5,455 nucleotides of DNA from Dokdonella sp. (GTDB lineage Bacteria; Pseudomonadota; Gammaproteobacteria; Xanthomonadales; Rhodanobacteraceae): the NCBI GenBank assembly GCA_030150315.1, contig JASLGB010000334.1, forward strand, positions 1 through 5,455, read 5' to 3'. The notes beneath the pieces were generated by a model. It saw nothing but the letters and a program-made list of their open reading frames with translations, was not told where the DNA came from and did no database searches. The position numbers were made by a program, and so were the translations under genes. Every line of letters begins with the position of its first letter. Position 1 is the stretch's first letter. Below are positions 1 through 5,455 of the stretch, piece after piece.

Positions 1-811
1 CTTCGAGTTCTTTCCACCCCAGACCGAAGAGCAGAAAGGGGCGCTCGAAGCGGCCCTGCCACGACTCAAGGCGCGTGCGCCCGAATACGTCAGCTGCACC
101 TTCGGCGCCGGCGGCTCCACGCTCAGCTACACGCCGGAAACGATCCGCGGCTTGCGCGAACAGCACGCGCTGGATGCCGCGCCGCACCTGTCCTGCATGG
201 GCGGCACGCGCGAGGAAATCCGCGACCTGCTCCGCCACTATCGGGAAATGGGTTGCCGACGCATCGTCGCGCTGCGCGGCGACCTGCCGTCCGGCATGGC
301 CAGCTACGGCGACTTCCGCTACGCCAGCGAACTGGTGGCCTTCATCCGCGGCGAGCACGGCGACCACTTCCACGTCGAGGTGGCCGGCTATCCGGAAGTC
401 CATCCGCAGGCCGACGACGTGCAGGCCGACCTGCGCCACTTCGTGGCCAAGGTCGCGGCCGGAGCGGATGGCGCGATCACGCAGTATTTCTACAACCCGG
501 ATGCGTACTTCCACTTCGTGGAATCGGCGCGCCGGCTCGGCGTGAAGGTGCCGATCGTGCCCGGCATCATGCCGATCTCGAACTTCACGCAGCTGCGCCG
601 CTTCTCGGAAATGTGCGGCGCGGAAATCCCGCGCTGGCTTTCGCGCCGCCTGCATGCCTTCGGTGACGACGTCGAATCGATCCGCGAATTCTCCGCCGAG
701 GTGGTGGCGAACCTGTGTCGCCGCCTTGTCGAAGGCGGCGCACCGGGACTGCATTTCTACACCCTCAACCGCGCGCGTCCGACGCTGGCCATTCTCGACC
801 GGCTCGGCTGA
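1..811 (+). CDS. metF: 5,10-methylenetetrahydrofolate reductase, 5'-truncated
   Basis: Flavoenzyme that reduces 5,10-methylene-THF to 5-methyl-THF, the methyl donor for methionine synthesis; cytosolic. The reading frame is open from base 2 and 269 residues are visible. They begin inside the conserved FEFFPP motif, whose Glu corresponds to the catalytic Glu28 of E. coli MetF, so only about 20-25 N-terminal residues and the start codon are missing. Other family motifs follow in order: AAPHLSC, IVALRGDLP (its Asp matches the FAD/folate-contacting Asp of E. coli MetF), AGYPEVHP, a DGAITQYFYN block with the folate-contacting Gln, PGIMPISNF, and the terminal GLHFYTLNRA signature. The frame is intact and the C-terminus is of usual length. 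The gene converges with asnB, whose stop lies 21 nt beyond. The promoter is outside the window. The family assignment is secure by motif content. Confidence 0.97.
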   Translation, partial: FEFFPPQTEEQKGALEAALPRLKARAPEYVSCTFGAGGSTLSYTPETIRGLREQHALDAAPHLSCMGGTREEIRDLLRHYREMGCRRIVALRGDLPSGMASYGDFRYASELVAFIRGEHGDHFHVEVAGYPEVHPQADDVQADLRHFVAKVAAGADGAITQYFYNPDAYFHFVESARRLGVKVPIVPGIMPISNFTQLRRFSEMCGAEIPRWLSRRLHAFGDDVESIREFSAEVVANLCRRLVEGGAPGLHFYTLNRARPTLAILDRLG

Positions 812-822
812 TCTCGGCGCAG

Positions 823-842
823 GGCGGCGCGCTCACGCCGCC
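823..842. terminator. Possible bidirectional hairpin between metF and asnB
   Basis: A 7-bp perfect stem, GGCGGCG (823-829) with CGCCGCC (836-842), has a 6-nt loop. It lies in the convergent gap and overlaps the asnB stop codon. Neither side has a T-tract, so it is not a canonical intrinsic terminator, and GC-rich DNA makes such stems by chance. It is listed because the position, between two converging genes, is where a terminator is expected. Confidence 0.25.
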
Positions 843-2524
843 GCGACATGCACGCCAGCCACCGAGCGGCCCGATGGATCGGCTGCCGCGGCGAAGGCCG
901 GATCCCACGCCAGCGCCGCCGGCGACGAGCAGGCGATCGACTTGCCCGCCGGCACTGTCGCGGCACAGGCTTCGCCGGGGAAGAAACGCTCGAAGATGCG
1001 CCGGTAGAAATACGCCTCCTTCGTGGCTGGCGTGCCGTACGGAAAGCGCGCCTCCGCGGCCGCGAATTCCCGGTCGGACACGACCTGCTCCGCATGTGCC
1101 TTGAGGCCGTCGATCCAGCCGTAGCCGACGCCGTCGCTGAACTGCTCCTTCTGGCGCCACAGGATCGAATCGGGCAATACGCCATCGAAGGCTTCACGCA
1201 GCACGGCCTTCTCGATGCGCCGGCTGCCGTCCGCGCGAACGCCGGCCATCTTCGCTTCGGCGTCGAAGGACATCGCCAGATCGACGAACTCCAGGTCCAG
1301 GAACGGCACGCGGGCCTCCACGCCCCAGGCCATCATCGCCTTGTTCGCACGCAGGCAGTCGTAGCTGTGCAAGGCATCGAGCTTGCGCACGGTCTCGTCG
1401 TGGAAGGCCTCGGCCGACGGCGCCTTGTGGAAATAGAGATAGCCGCCGAACAGCTCGTCCGAGCCCTCGCCCGAGAGCACCATCTTCACGCCCATCGCCT
1501 TGATGCGACGCGCCAGCAGGTACATCGGCGTCGAAGCGCGGATCGTGGTCACGTCCCAGGTTTCCGTGTGGCGAATGACCTCCGGCAGCGCATCCAGCCC
1601 TTCGGCGAAGGAATAGACAAACCCGTGGTGCACGGTGCCCAGCGCATCCGCGGCGATCTGCGCGGCGGCCAGATCCGGCGAGCCCTCCAGCCCGATCGCG
1701 AACGAATGCAGACGCGGCCACCAGGCCTCGCTGCGGTCGCCGTCCTCGATGCGCGAGCGCGCGAAGCGCGCCGCGCAGGCGGCAACCAGCGAGGAATCGA
1801 GGCCGCCGGACAGCAGCACGCCGTACGGCACGTCGGTCATCAGCTGACGGTGCACGGCCTGCTCGAATCCCTGACGCAGGGCGGCCGGCTCGATGCGCTG
1901 GCCGCGCGTCGCGGCGTGTTCGCGCCAGGGTTTTTCGTACCAGCGCACGAGCCGCTCGGTGCGGCTGTCGTATACGTGACCTGGCGGAAACGCGGTGATG
2001 TCCGCGCAGGTTCCGACCAGCGCCTTCATTTCCGATGCCACGCACAAGCGCCCCTGCTCGTCATGCCCCCAGTACAAGGGACAGACGCCGAAGGGATCGC
2101 GTGCAATCAGGTAGCGCGCCTGTGCGGCATCCCACAGCGCGAAGGCGAAAATGCCGTTCAGGCGCGGCAGCCAGGTCGCGGGGTCGGCGTCCACATCGGC
2201 TGCGTGGAGTGCATTGATGACCTCGCAATCGGAGCCGCCGGTGAAGTCGTAATCCAGCGATTCGCGCAGTTGGCGATGGTTGTAGATCTCGCCGTTCACC
2301 GCCAGCGCGAGCCGGTGATCGCGTGAACGCAGCGGCTGCGAGCCGCTGGCCGGATCCACGATGGCCAGTCGCTCGTGCACCAGGATCGCACCGGCGTCGA
2401 CGTGCACGCCGCTCCAGTCCGGCCCGCGATGACGCTGGCGCTGCGACATTTCCAGCGCGCGGCTGCGCAAGGCGGCGTAGTCGTCGCCCGGAGCTAGATC
2501 GAACCATCCAAGAATCGAACACAT
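833..2524 (-). CDS. asnB: Asparagine synthase (glutamine-hydrolysing), AsnB
   Basis: Makes asparagine from aspartate, ATP and glutamine in the cytosol. It has 563 residues against 554 for E. coli AsnB and aligns with that protein along its whole length by eye. Residues 1 to about 190 form the class II glutaminase domain: Cys2 (the nucleophile after Met removal), RHRGPDWSG, HERLAIVD with Arg52, NGEIYN (Asn77, Glu79) and GSDCE with Asp99. The synthetase domain follows: ATP-pyrophosphatase loop SGGLDSS (239-245), RSEAWWP, the TTIRASTPMYL block, SGEGSDELFGGY (351-362, Glu353 matching the catalytic Glu of the E. coli enzyme), WGVEARVPFLD, RQKEQFSDGVGYGWID, and a C-terminal DPSGR-VGVH-like tail. 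The start is forced because Cys must be residue 2. GAGGT at 2532-2536 lies 7 nt upstream as a good ribosome-binding site. No promoter-like sequence lies between this start and the hairpin at 2580-2604, so the hairpin is probably in the asnB transcript and expression probably responds to asparagine supply. Confidence 0.98.
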   Translation of the reverse strand: MCSILGWFDLAPGDDYAALRSRALEMSQRQRHRGPDWSGVHVDAGAILVHERLAIVDPASGSQPLRSRDHRLALAVNGEIYNHRQLRESLDYDFTGGSDCEVINALHAADVDADPATWLPRLNGIFAFALWDAAQARYLIARDPFGVCPLYWGHDEQGRLCVASEMKALVGTCADITAFPPGHVYDSRTERLVRWYEKPWREHAATRGQRIEPAALRQGFEQAVHRQLMTDVPYGVLLSGGLDSSLVAACAARFARSRIEDGDRSEAWWPRLHSFAIGLEGSPDLAAAQIAADALGTVHHGFVYSFAEGLDALPEVIRHTETWDVTTIRASTPMYLLARRIKAMGVKMVLSGEGSDELFGGYLYFHKAPSAEAFHDETVRKLDALHSYDCLRANKAMMAWGVEARVPFLDLEFVDLAMSFDAEAKMAGVRADGSRRIEKAVLREAFDGVLPDSILWRQKEQFSDGVGYGWIDGLKAHAEQVVSDREFAAAEARFPYGTPATKEAYFYRRIFERFFPGEACAATVPAGKSIACSSPAALAWDPAFAAAADPSGRSVAGVHVAAA

Positions 2525-2579
2525 GGCAATTACCTCGTCGTGGTGGGTTGTTGGCGAAAAACCCGACGCCGGAAACGAC

Positions 2580-2604
2580 GAAGGCCCGCACTGGGCGGGC
2601 CTTC
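2580..2604 (-). terminator. Attenuator terminator hairpin in the asnB leader
   Basis: A perfect 10-bp inverted repeat, GAAGGCCCGC (left arm, 2604-2595 on the - strand) with GCGGGCCTTC (2589-2580), closes a 5-nt loop, CCAGT. On the - strand it is followed by GTCGTTTCC, a poor U-tract. Its stem is as strong as many intrinsic terminators. No + strand gene ends nearby, and it lies 55 nt before the asnB start between divergent genes. An ordinary end-of-gene terminator makes no sense there, whereas an attenuator in the asnB leader does. The + strand flank (TGTTTCGTG) is similarly T-containing, so the sequence alone does not fix the direction. Confidence 0.6.
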
Positions 2605-2656
2605 TGTTTCGTGTCGGTGCTGCGATTGAATACGCGCCTACACGCCGGCCCCCAAG
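2591..2656 (-). promoter_or_regulatory. Candidate antiterminator pairing for the asnB attenuator
   Basis: On the - strand, CTTGGGGGCC (2656-2647), inside the last codons of the leader ORF, can pair with GGCCCGCCCAG (2601-2591), the left arm plus loop of the terminator. I count nine base pairs with one bulged G (2596) and one T-C mismatch (2654/2593). The two structures exclude each other because both use bases 2595-2601. By canonical ribosome footprints, a ribosome stalled on the Asn codons at 2668-2676 would leave 2647-2656 free, while one at the stop codon (2638-2640) would cover it. This is the logic of trp- and his-type attenuation. No convincing segment 1:2 pairing was found. Folding was done by eye only. 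Confidence 0.45.
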
Positions 2657-2754
2657 GTCAGGCTGACGTTATTATTCAGGGCATTGCTGCGCGCTGCGCG
2701 GCCCGCGGAGGGAGCGCTGAGGATGGATTGCGACGGGAGGGCGCGCAGGGACAT
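2638..2754 (-). CDS. Putative Asn-rich leader peptide of asnB (38 aa)
   Basis: This short ORF runs ATG to TAG on the - strand, ending 113 nt before the asnB start. Its C-terminal part reads SNALNNNVSLTLGAGV, with Asn at codon 24 and a run of three at codons 27-29 (AAT AAT AAC). AAT is uncommon in the neighbouring genes, which mostly use AAC. Asn codons in a leader ORF before an asparagine synthetase suggest a stalling sequence that senses charged tRNA-Asn. The stop codon is 33 nt before the terminator hairpin. Weak points: no Shine-Dalgarno precedes the ATG, so translation would have to be leaderless or weak. The frame also stays open further upstream, antisense to the next gene, so the ORF itself is not statistically notable. 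The AT-rich patch could instead be a -10 element. No in-frame ATG, GTG or TTG lies between 2754 and the Asn codons. Confidence 0.5.
   Translation of the reverse strand: MSLRALPSQSILSAPSAGRAARSNALNNNVSLTLGAGV
2670..2675 (+). promoter_or_regulatory. Possible -10 box for the small secreted protein gene
   Basis: TATTAT matches five of six positions of the sigma-70 -10 consensus and lies about 90 nt before the downstream start at 2762. There is no recognisable -35 hexamer 16-18 nt upstream and no TGn extension. The same bases encode the Asn run of the proposed leader peptide on the other strand, so this is also the main rival explanation for that AT-rich patch. Confidence 0.2.
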
Positions 2755-2761
2755 GGCTGAA

Positions 2762-2789
2762 ATGAAACACAGCACGAAGCGACGCGCAA
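2762..2789 (-). promoter_or_regulatory. Weak candidate promoter for the asnB leader
   Basis: On the - strand, TTGCGC (2789-2784, 3/6 to the sigma-70 -35 box) is followed after 16 nt by TTTCAT (2767-2762, 4/6 to the -10 box). Transcription would start about 7 nt later, at or next to the leader ATG (2754), giving a leaderless leader mRNA. That would explain the missing ribosome-binding site. The match is poor and overlaps the start codon of the divergent gene, so it is only a hypothesis. Confidence 0.2.
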
Positions 2790-3295
2790 GCGATTTTTTG
2801 GCAGGCGCGCTCGGCGCGCTGCTGCTGGTGGCCATCGGCTTCGCGCACGCACAGGAGGCCGAAACCGGCCAGCGTGTGCACCGCTGCATCGGCCAACGCG
2901 GCGAGATCGTTTTTTCCGGCCTGTCCTGCACCGCACCCCAGTCGGCCGGCATCACGCGCGGTGCCACAGCCCCGGCCGTCGCCGGCCAGACCGGTGTCGA
3001 CGCCGTCGCCACCACTTCCTGTCCCAACTCGCGCCGCAGCCTGATCGACCGGCTCAACGAAGCGATCGCGCGCCACGACGGCAACGCCATCGCCGCCCTG
3101 CTGCGCTGGGAAGGAATCGGCGCGACCACGCGACGCATGGCCGAGCTGCACGATCTGGTGCGCCGCCCCCTGCTGTCGCTGGATGAAGACGCATCCGGCG
3201 TACGCATCCGCACCGGCAGCAACCGCTCCGGTGGCGTGCGCGAGTTGCGCTTCGGAGTGCGTTCGTCGGCCGGCTGCCATTGGCTGTACTGGTAG
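2762..3295 (+). CDS. Small exported protein with DUF4124-like N-terminus
   Basis: 177 residues of unknown function. Residues 1-30 form a clear Sec signal peptide: basic MKHSTKRR, a hydrophobic stretch FLAGALGALLLVAIGF, and a likely signal peptidase I cut after AHA (28-30). The mature start, QRVHRCIGQRGEIVFSGLSC, resembles the short DUF4124 pattern (aromatic/basic-C, a G-containing turn, a beta strand ending in C). The four cysteines at 42, 56, 87 and 172 could form two disulfides in the periplasm. Residues about 87-135 look helical (SLIDRLNEAIARHDGNAIAALLRW). Similar proteins are, from memory, common and uncharacterised in Xanthomonadales. The start was chosen for the signal peptide. In-frame ATGs also exist at 2753 and at 2723; the latter has the better ribosome-binding site (GGAG 2711-2714) but adds an acidic 13-residue extension. 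The gene is divergent from asnB and 59 nt before ilvE. Confidence 0.8.
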   Translation: MKHSTKRRASDFLAGALGALLLVAIGFAHAQEAETGQRVHRCIGQRGEIVFSGLSCTAPQSAGITRGATAPAVAGQTGVDAVATTSCPNSRRSLIDRLNEAIARHDGNAIAALLRWEGIGATTRRMAELHDLVRRPLLSLDEDASGVRIRTGSNRSGGVRELRFGVRSSAGCHWLYW

Positions 3296-3321
3296 CCCCG
3301 GAAGGCGCGGCGACGCCCTGT

Positions 3322-3330
3322 TGTTATCAT
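3322..3330 (+). promoter_or_regulatory. Extended -10 promoter of ilvE
   Basis: TGTTATCAT is a TGn extension joined to TATCAT (5/6 match to the -10 consensus), 24 nt before the ilvE start. It gives a predicted 5' untranslated region of roughly 18 nt that still contains the ribosome-binding site. No good -35 box is present, as is usual for extended -10 promoters. It lies just after the stop of the preceding gene, so ilvE can be transcribed on its own. Confidence 0.45.
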
Positions 3331-3354
3331 CGTCGCCCTCGTCCGGAGACCGCC

Positions 3355-4287
3355 ATGTCGCAGCAATATCCCGAATTCATCTGGCAAAACGGCCACATCA
3401 AGCCCTGGGCCGAAGCCACCACGCACGTCATGTCGCACGCGCTGCACTACGGCTCGTCGGTCTTCGAAGGCATCCGCAGCTACGAGCTGCTCGATAACGG
3501 CCAGCCGAATGGCGCCGCGATCTTCCGCCTGACCGATCACCTCAAGCGGCTGTACCAGTCGGCGAAGATCTACGACATGGAGATTCCGTACACGCTGGAC
3601 GAACTGGCCGCGGCGTGCCGCGGGGTGATCGCCGCCAACGGACTCGGCCGCGCCTATCTGCGCCCGGTCGCGTATCGCGGCCTCGGCGGTTTCGGACTAT
3701 CGGCGCAGACGCCCATCGACGTTGCCGTGGCGGCGTGGTTCATGGGCCCGTATCTCGGAGCCGGCGTGCTCGAAGCGGGCATCGATGCCTGCGTATCGAG
3801 CTGGCAGCGCTTCGCGCCGAACACGATTCCGGCCGGTGCGAAGGCCGGCGGCAATTATCTTTCCGGACAGCTGATCGCGCGCGAGGCGCGTCGCCTCGGT
3901 TTCGGCGAAGGCATCGCGCTGGCCTCGACCGGCCTGCTCAGCGAAGGCGCTGGCGAGAACATCTTCCTCGTCTTCGATGGCGCGTTGCACACGACGCCGG
4001 TCAGCGCGGCGCTGCTCAACGGCATCACGCGCAACTCCATCATCACGCTTGCGCGCCGCAACGGCATCGAGGTGATCGAGCGCGACATTCCGCGCGAATA
4101 CCTGTACCTGTGCGACGAGTTGTTCATGTGCGGGACCGCCGCGGAAATCACGCCGATCCGCTCCGTCGACGGCAAGCCGGTCGGCAGCGGCAAACCCGGG
4201 CCTGTGACCGGACGGATTCAGTCGCTGTTCTTCGGGCTGTTCGATGGCAGCACGGCCGACGAATGGGGCTGGCTCGAACCGGTCTGA
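3355..4287 (+). CDS. ilvE: Branched-chain amino acid aminotransferase
   Basis: PLP enzyme of fold class IV that transaminates the 2-oxo acids of valine, leucine and isoleucine with glutamate in the last step of their synthesis; cytosolic. It has 310 residues, the normal length for IlvE (E. coli 309). Signatures in order: IWQNGHIKPWAEATTHVMSHALHYGSSVFEGIRSY at the N-terminus, RLTDHLKRLYQSAK, AYLRPVAYRG, AGAKAGGNYLSGQL with the Schiff-base Lys163, LLSEGAGENIFLV with Glu197 (the PLP ring-nitrogen contact), LNGITRNSII, DELFMCGTAAEITPIRSVDG in the phosphate-binding region, and a C-terminal GPVTGRIQSLFFGLFDG-WGWL block close to the E. coli protein. The start is set by homology and by GGAG at 3345-3348, 6 nt upstream. 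The longer frame opening at 3280 would overlap the preceding gene and lacks support. No leader peptide or attenuator is seen before this gene. Confidence 0.97.
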   Translation: MSQQYPEFIWQNGHIKPWAEATTHVMSHALHYGSSVFEGIRSYELLDNGQPNGAAIFRLTDHLKRLYQSAKIYDMEIPYTLDELAAACRGVIAANGLGRAYLRPVAYRGLGGFGLSAQTPIDVAVAAWFMGPYLGAGVLEAGIDACVSSWQRFAPNTIPAGAKAGGNYLSGQLIAREARRLGFGEGIALASTGLLSEGAGENIFLVFDGALHTTPVSAALLNGITRNSIITLARRNGIEVIERDIPREYLYLCDELFMCGTAAEITPIRSVDGKPVGSGKPGPVTGRIQSLFFGLFDGSTADEWGWLEPV

Positions 4288-4295
4288 GTATTGCC

Positions 4296-4316
4296 GGAGG
4301 CTGGTTCGCAGCCTCC
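4296..4316 (+). terminator. Probable ilvE terminator hairpin
   Basis: A perfect 8-bp stem, GGAGGCTG (4296-4303) with CAGCCTCC (4309-4316), closes a GTTCG loop 8 nt after the ilvE stop. No T-tract follows (CCGAAGCG), so it may be a weak or bidirectional terminator between the convergent ilvE and sensor kinase genes, or mainly an mRNA-stabilising 3' hairpin. Confidence 0.4.
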
Positions 4317-4370
4317 CCGAAGCGTCACGGAAAGTTCCGGGCGGCCGTCGGCTGGTGCGCGAGCGCGCGG

Positions 4371-5455
4371 CTAGCCGCGATCGAATTCGAGCGTCGCGGT
4401 GGCGCCGCCTTGCGGGCGCGGCGCGAGCGAGACCTTCCAGCCATAGAGCTCGCACAGGCGGCGAACAATCGCCAGTCCGAGGCCACCGCCCTTGCCGACG
4501 CTGGTGCCGCGCACGCCGCGCTCGAACAGCTTCTCGGCATCTTCGGCGGCAATGCCGGGGCCGCTGTCTTCCACCGTCACGCGGCCGTGGCCGACAGTGA
4601 TGATGACCTCGCCCGAGGGCGTGTACTTGAACGCGTTGCCGATCAGGTTGCTGAGCGCAACGGATACCACCGATGAAGGCGCGGCCGTCGCCAGCGGCTG
4701 CTCCTGTTCGACGCGGACCTGCACCGGCTTGTTGGCCAGATGCGGGCGCTGCGAATCGACAACCTGCTCCACGACCTTGCCGACATCGGTGGTTTCGCCA
4801 TCGGTCGGCGCCTGGCGCTCGCGCCGCGACAACAGCAGCAGCGCATCGATCAATTCGGTCGACTGGCGCACCGCGCGCTCGATCCGCTTCAGCCGCTCGC
4901 GCAGCTTGTCGCTGAGATCGGGCGAACCCTGCAGCAGCTCGGTGGTGCTGGCGATGACCGACAAGGGCGTGCGCAGCTCGTGGCTGACGTCGGCATTGAA
5001 CTCGCGATCGCGCTGGACGATTTCGGTCAGCCGCGTGGAGTAGTCGTCCAGCACCGATGCCAGCTCGCCCACTTCGTCGTTGGCGAAGTGCCGCTTCAGC
5101 AAGACCGGCTCGCCCGTGCGGCTCATCTCGCGCACGCGACGCGCCAGCTGGGTCACCGGGCTCATCACGCGCGCGGACAGCCAGAAACCGATCACCAGCG
5201 AAAAGATCGCGAACAGGAAGACGGCGATGCCGAGCACGATCAGCAATTGCCTTTCGCCGAGCCGCTGACCGCTCAGATCCAGCCGCAGATAGGCCCAGTA
5301 GTTGTCGTCCTTGAACACGGCCAGCCGATAAGGGCGCAGCTTGCCCTCGCGGCCGATTTCCTCGATGTCGTAAACGCCTGAATCGAACTTCTGCCACGTC
5401 AACGGAACCGTCGCCGTGATCGTCCGTGCCGGCCGCTCGGCGACGGTTCCGTTGA
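4371..5455 (-). CDS. Two-component sensor histidine kinase, N-terminus off the window
   Basis: Membrane sensor kinase that autophosphorylates on His and passes the phosphate to a response regulator, probably encoded just beyond the window edge. The frame is open to the last base. Counting from the TTG at 5402 (not a credible start, since the N-terminal membrane segment would be missing), the domains are: end of a periplasmic sensor region (about 1-50), transmembrane segment about 52-76, HAMP about 74-128, HisKA with NADVSHELRTPLS and phospho-acceptor His141, then HATPase_c with N box SNLIGNAFKYTP (Asn256), G1 box EDSGPGI (Asp279), F box EKLFERG and G2 box GKGGGLGLAI (about 303-311). All catalytic boxes are intact and the C-terminus ends normally. 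The signal sensed cannot be told, because most of the periplasmic domain is missing. The gene is convergent with ilvE, 83 nt apart. An 18-bp inverted repeat lies in the visible 5' part. Confidence 0.93.
   Translation of the reverse strand, partial: NGTVAERPARTITATVPLTWQKFDSGVYDIEEIGREGKLRPYRLAVFKDDNYWAYLRLDLSGQRLGERQLLIVLGIAVFLFAIFSLVIGFWLSARVMSPVTQLARRVREMSRTGEPVLLKRHFANDEVGELASVLDDYSTRLTEIVQRDREFNADVSHELRTPLSVIASTTELLQGSPDLSDKLRERLKRIERAVRQSTELIDALLLLSRRERQAPTDGETTDVGKVVEQVVDSQRPHLANKPVQVRVEQEQPLATAAPSSVVSVALSNLIGNAFKYTPSGEVIITVGHGRVTVEDSGPGIAAEDAEKLFERGVRGTSVGKGGGLGLAIVRRLCELYGWKVSLAPRPQGGATATLEFDRG
5399..5455. repeat. Perfect 18-bp inverted repeat at the window end
   Basis: TCAACGGAACCGTCGCCG (5399-5416) is exactly the reverse complement of CGGCGACGGTTCCGTTGA (5438-5455), with a 21-nt spacer. 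The right arm ends at the final base, so the repeat may be longer. It lies inside the histidine kinase frame, which stays open through both arms. A perfect match of this length is very unlikely by chance. It may be a genuine hairpin in the gene, a small palindromic repeat unit, or a fold-back artefact at a contig end. Confidence 0.85.

Noticed and set aside
848..2326. Long + strand open frame (492 codons) opposite asnB
   Set aside because: It is antisense to a fully conserved asnB. Its translation is rich in Arg/Ala/His with no recognisable domain, as expected for shadow frames in GC-rich DNA.
2553..2570. GGCG...CGCC hairpin with a T5 tract (- strand) just before asnB
   Set aside because: The stem is only 4 bp, and the T5 tract is 18 nt past the main hairpin, too far to serve as its U-tract.
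2525..2761. Riboswitch or T-box in the asnB leader
   Set aside because: No T-box sequence, specifier-loop architecture or known riboswitch core is recognisable. The leader-peptide arrangement explains the structures better.
2638..3540. 300-codon - strand frame containing the leader ORF
   Set aside because: The part above 2754 is antisense to the secreted-protein and ilvE genes with no domain or ribosome-binding site. Only the last 39 codons are kept, as a candidate leader peptide.
4366..4379. Palindrome CGCGGCTAGCCGCG over the kinase stop codon
   Set aside because: It is a 14-bp self-complementary sequence without a workable hairpin loop or T-tract. It is most likely a chance effect of GC-rich codons around TAG, though it could contribute to a 3' structure.
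3697..5397. Long - strand open frame (566 codons) across ilvE and the kinase
   Set aside because: It runs antisense to ilvE and out of frame with the kinase, crosses both genes and the gap between them, and shows low-complexity Arg/Ala-rich content.
5400..5402. TTG as the start codon of the histidine kinase
   Set aside because: The frame is open upstream to the window edge. Starting here would remove the first membrane segment and most of the sensor domain, so the gene is treated as truncated.

Overview
This GC-rich window carries four ordinary amino-acid and signalling genes, one small secreted protein gene, and a likely asparagine-responsive attenuator in front of asparagine synthetase. 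The codon use and protein families suggest a gammaproteobacterium, probably of the Xanthomonadales (Xanthomonas/Lysobacter/Rhodanobacter-like). That placement is inferred from the look of the proteins, mainly the small Cys-containing secreted protein and the style of the sensor kinase, and was not tested by a search. The window cuts genes at both ends, so it may be a whole short contig.

Layout: (1) 1-811, + strand, metF (methylenetetrahydrofolate reductase) without its N-terminus. (2) 833-2524, - strand, a complete glutamine-hydrolysing asparagine synthetase B (asnB), convergent with metF across a 21-nt gap. (3) 2525-2761, a compact divergent control region. Read on the - strand it holds a 38-codon ORF with an Asn-Asn-Asn run, a segment able to form an antiterminator, and a perfect 10-bp GC-rich hairpin just before asnB. 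(4) 2762-3295, + strand, a small exported protein with four cysteines, resembling DUF4124-type proteins. (5) 3355-4287, + strand, complete ilvE (branched-chain aminotransferase) with its own likely extended -10 promoter. (6) 4371-5455, - strand, a sensor histidine kinase lacking its N-terminus, convergent with ilvE. (7) 5399-5455, a perfect 18-bp inverted repeat that ends exactly at the window edge and is either a hairpin inside the kinase gene or a contig-end artefact.

The three enzymes serve methionine/one-carbon, asparagine and Ile/Leu/Val synthesis, but they are not one operon because their strands alternate. The item most worth following is the asnB leader. The spacing of the Asn codons, the antiterminator segment, the leader stop codon and the terminator hairpin fits ribosome-mediated transcription attenuation, as in trp, his and leu operons, but with asparagine as the sensed amino acid. 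I do not recall asnB being described as controlled this way. The weak points are the missing Shine-Dalgarno sequence for the leader ORF and the poor U-tract after the hairpin. No stretch over 300 bases lacks a gene.
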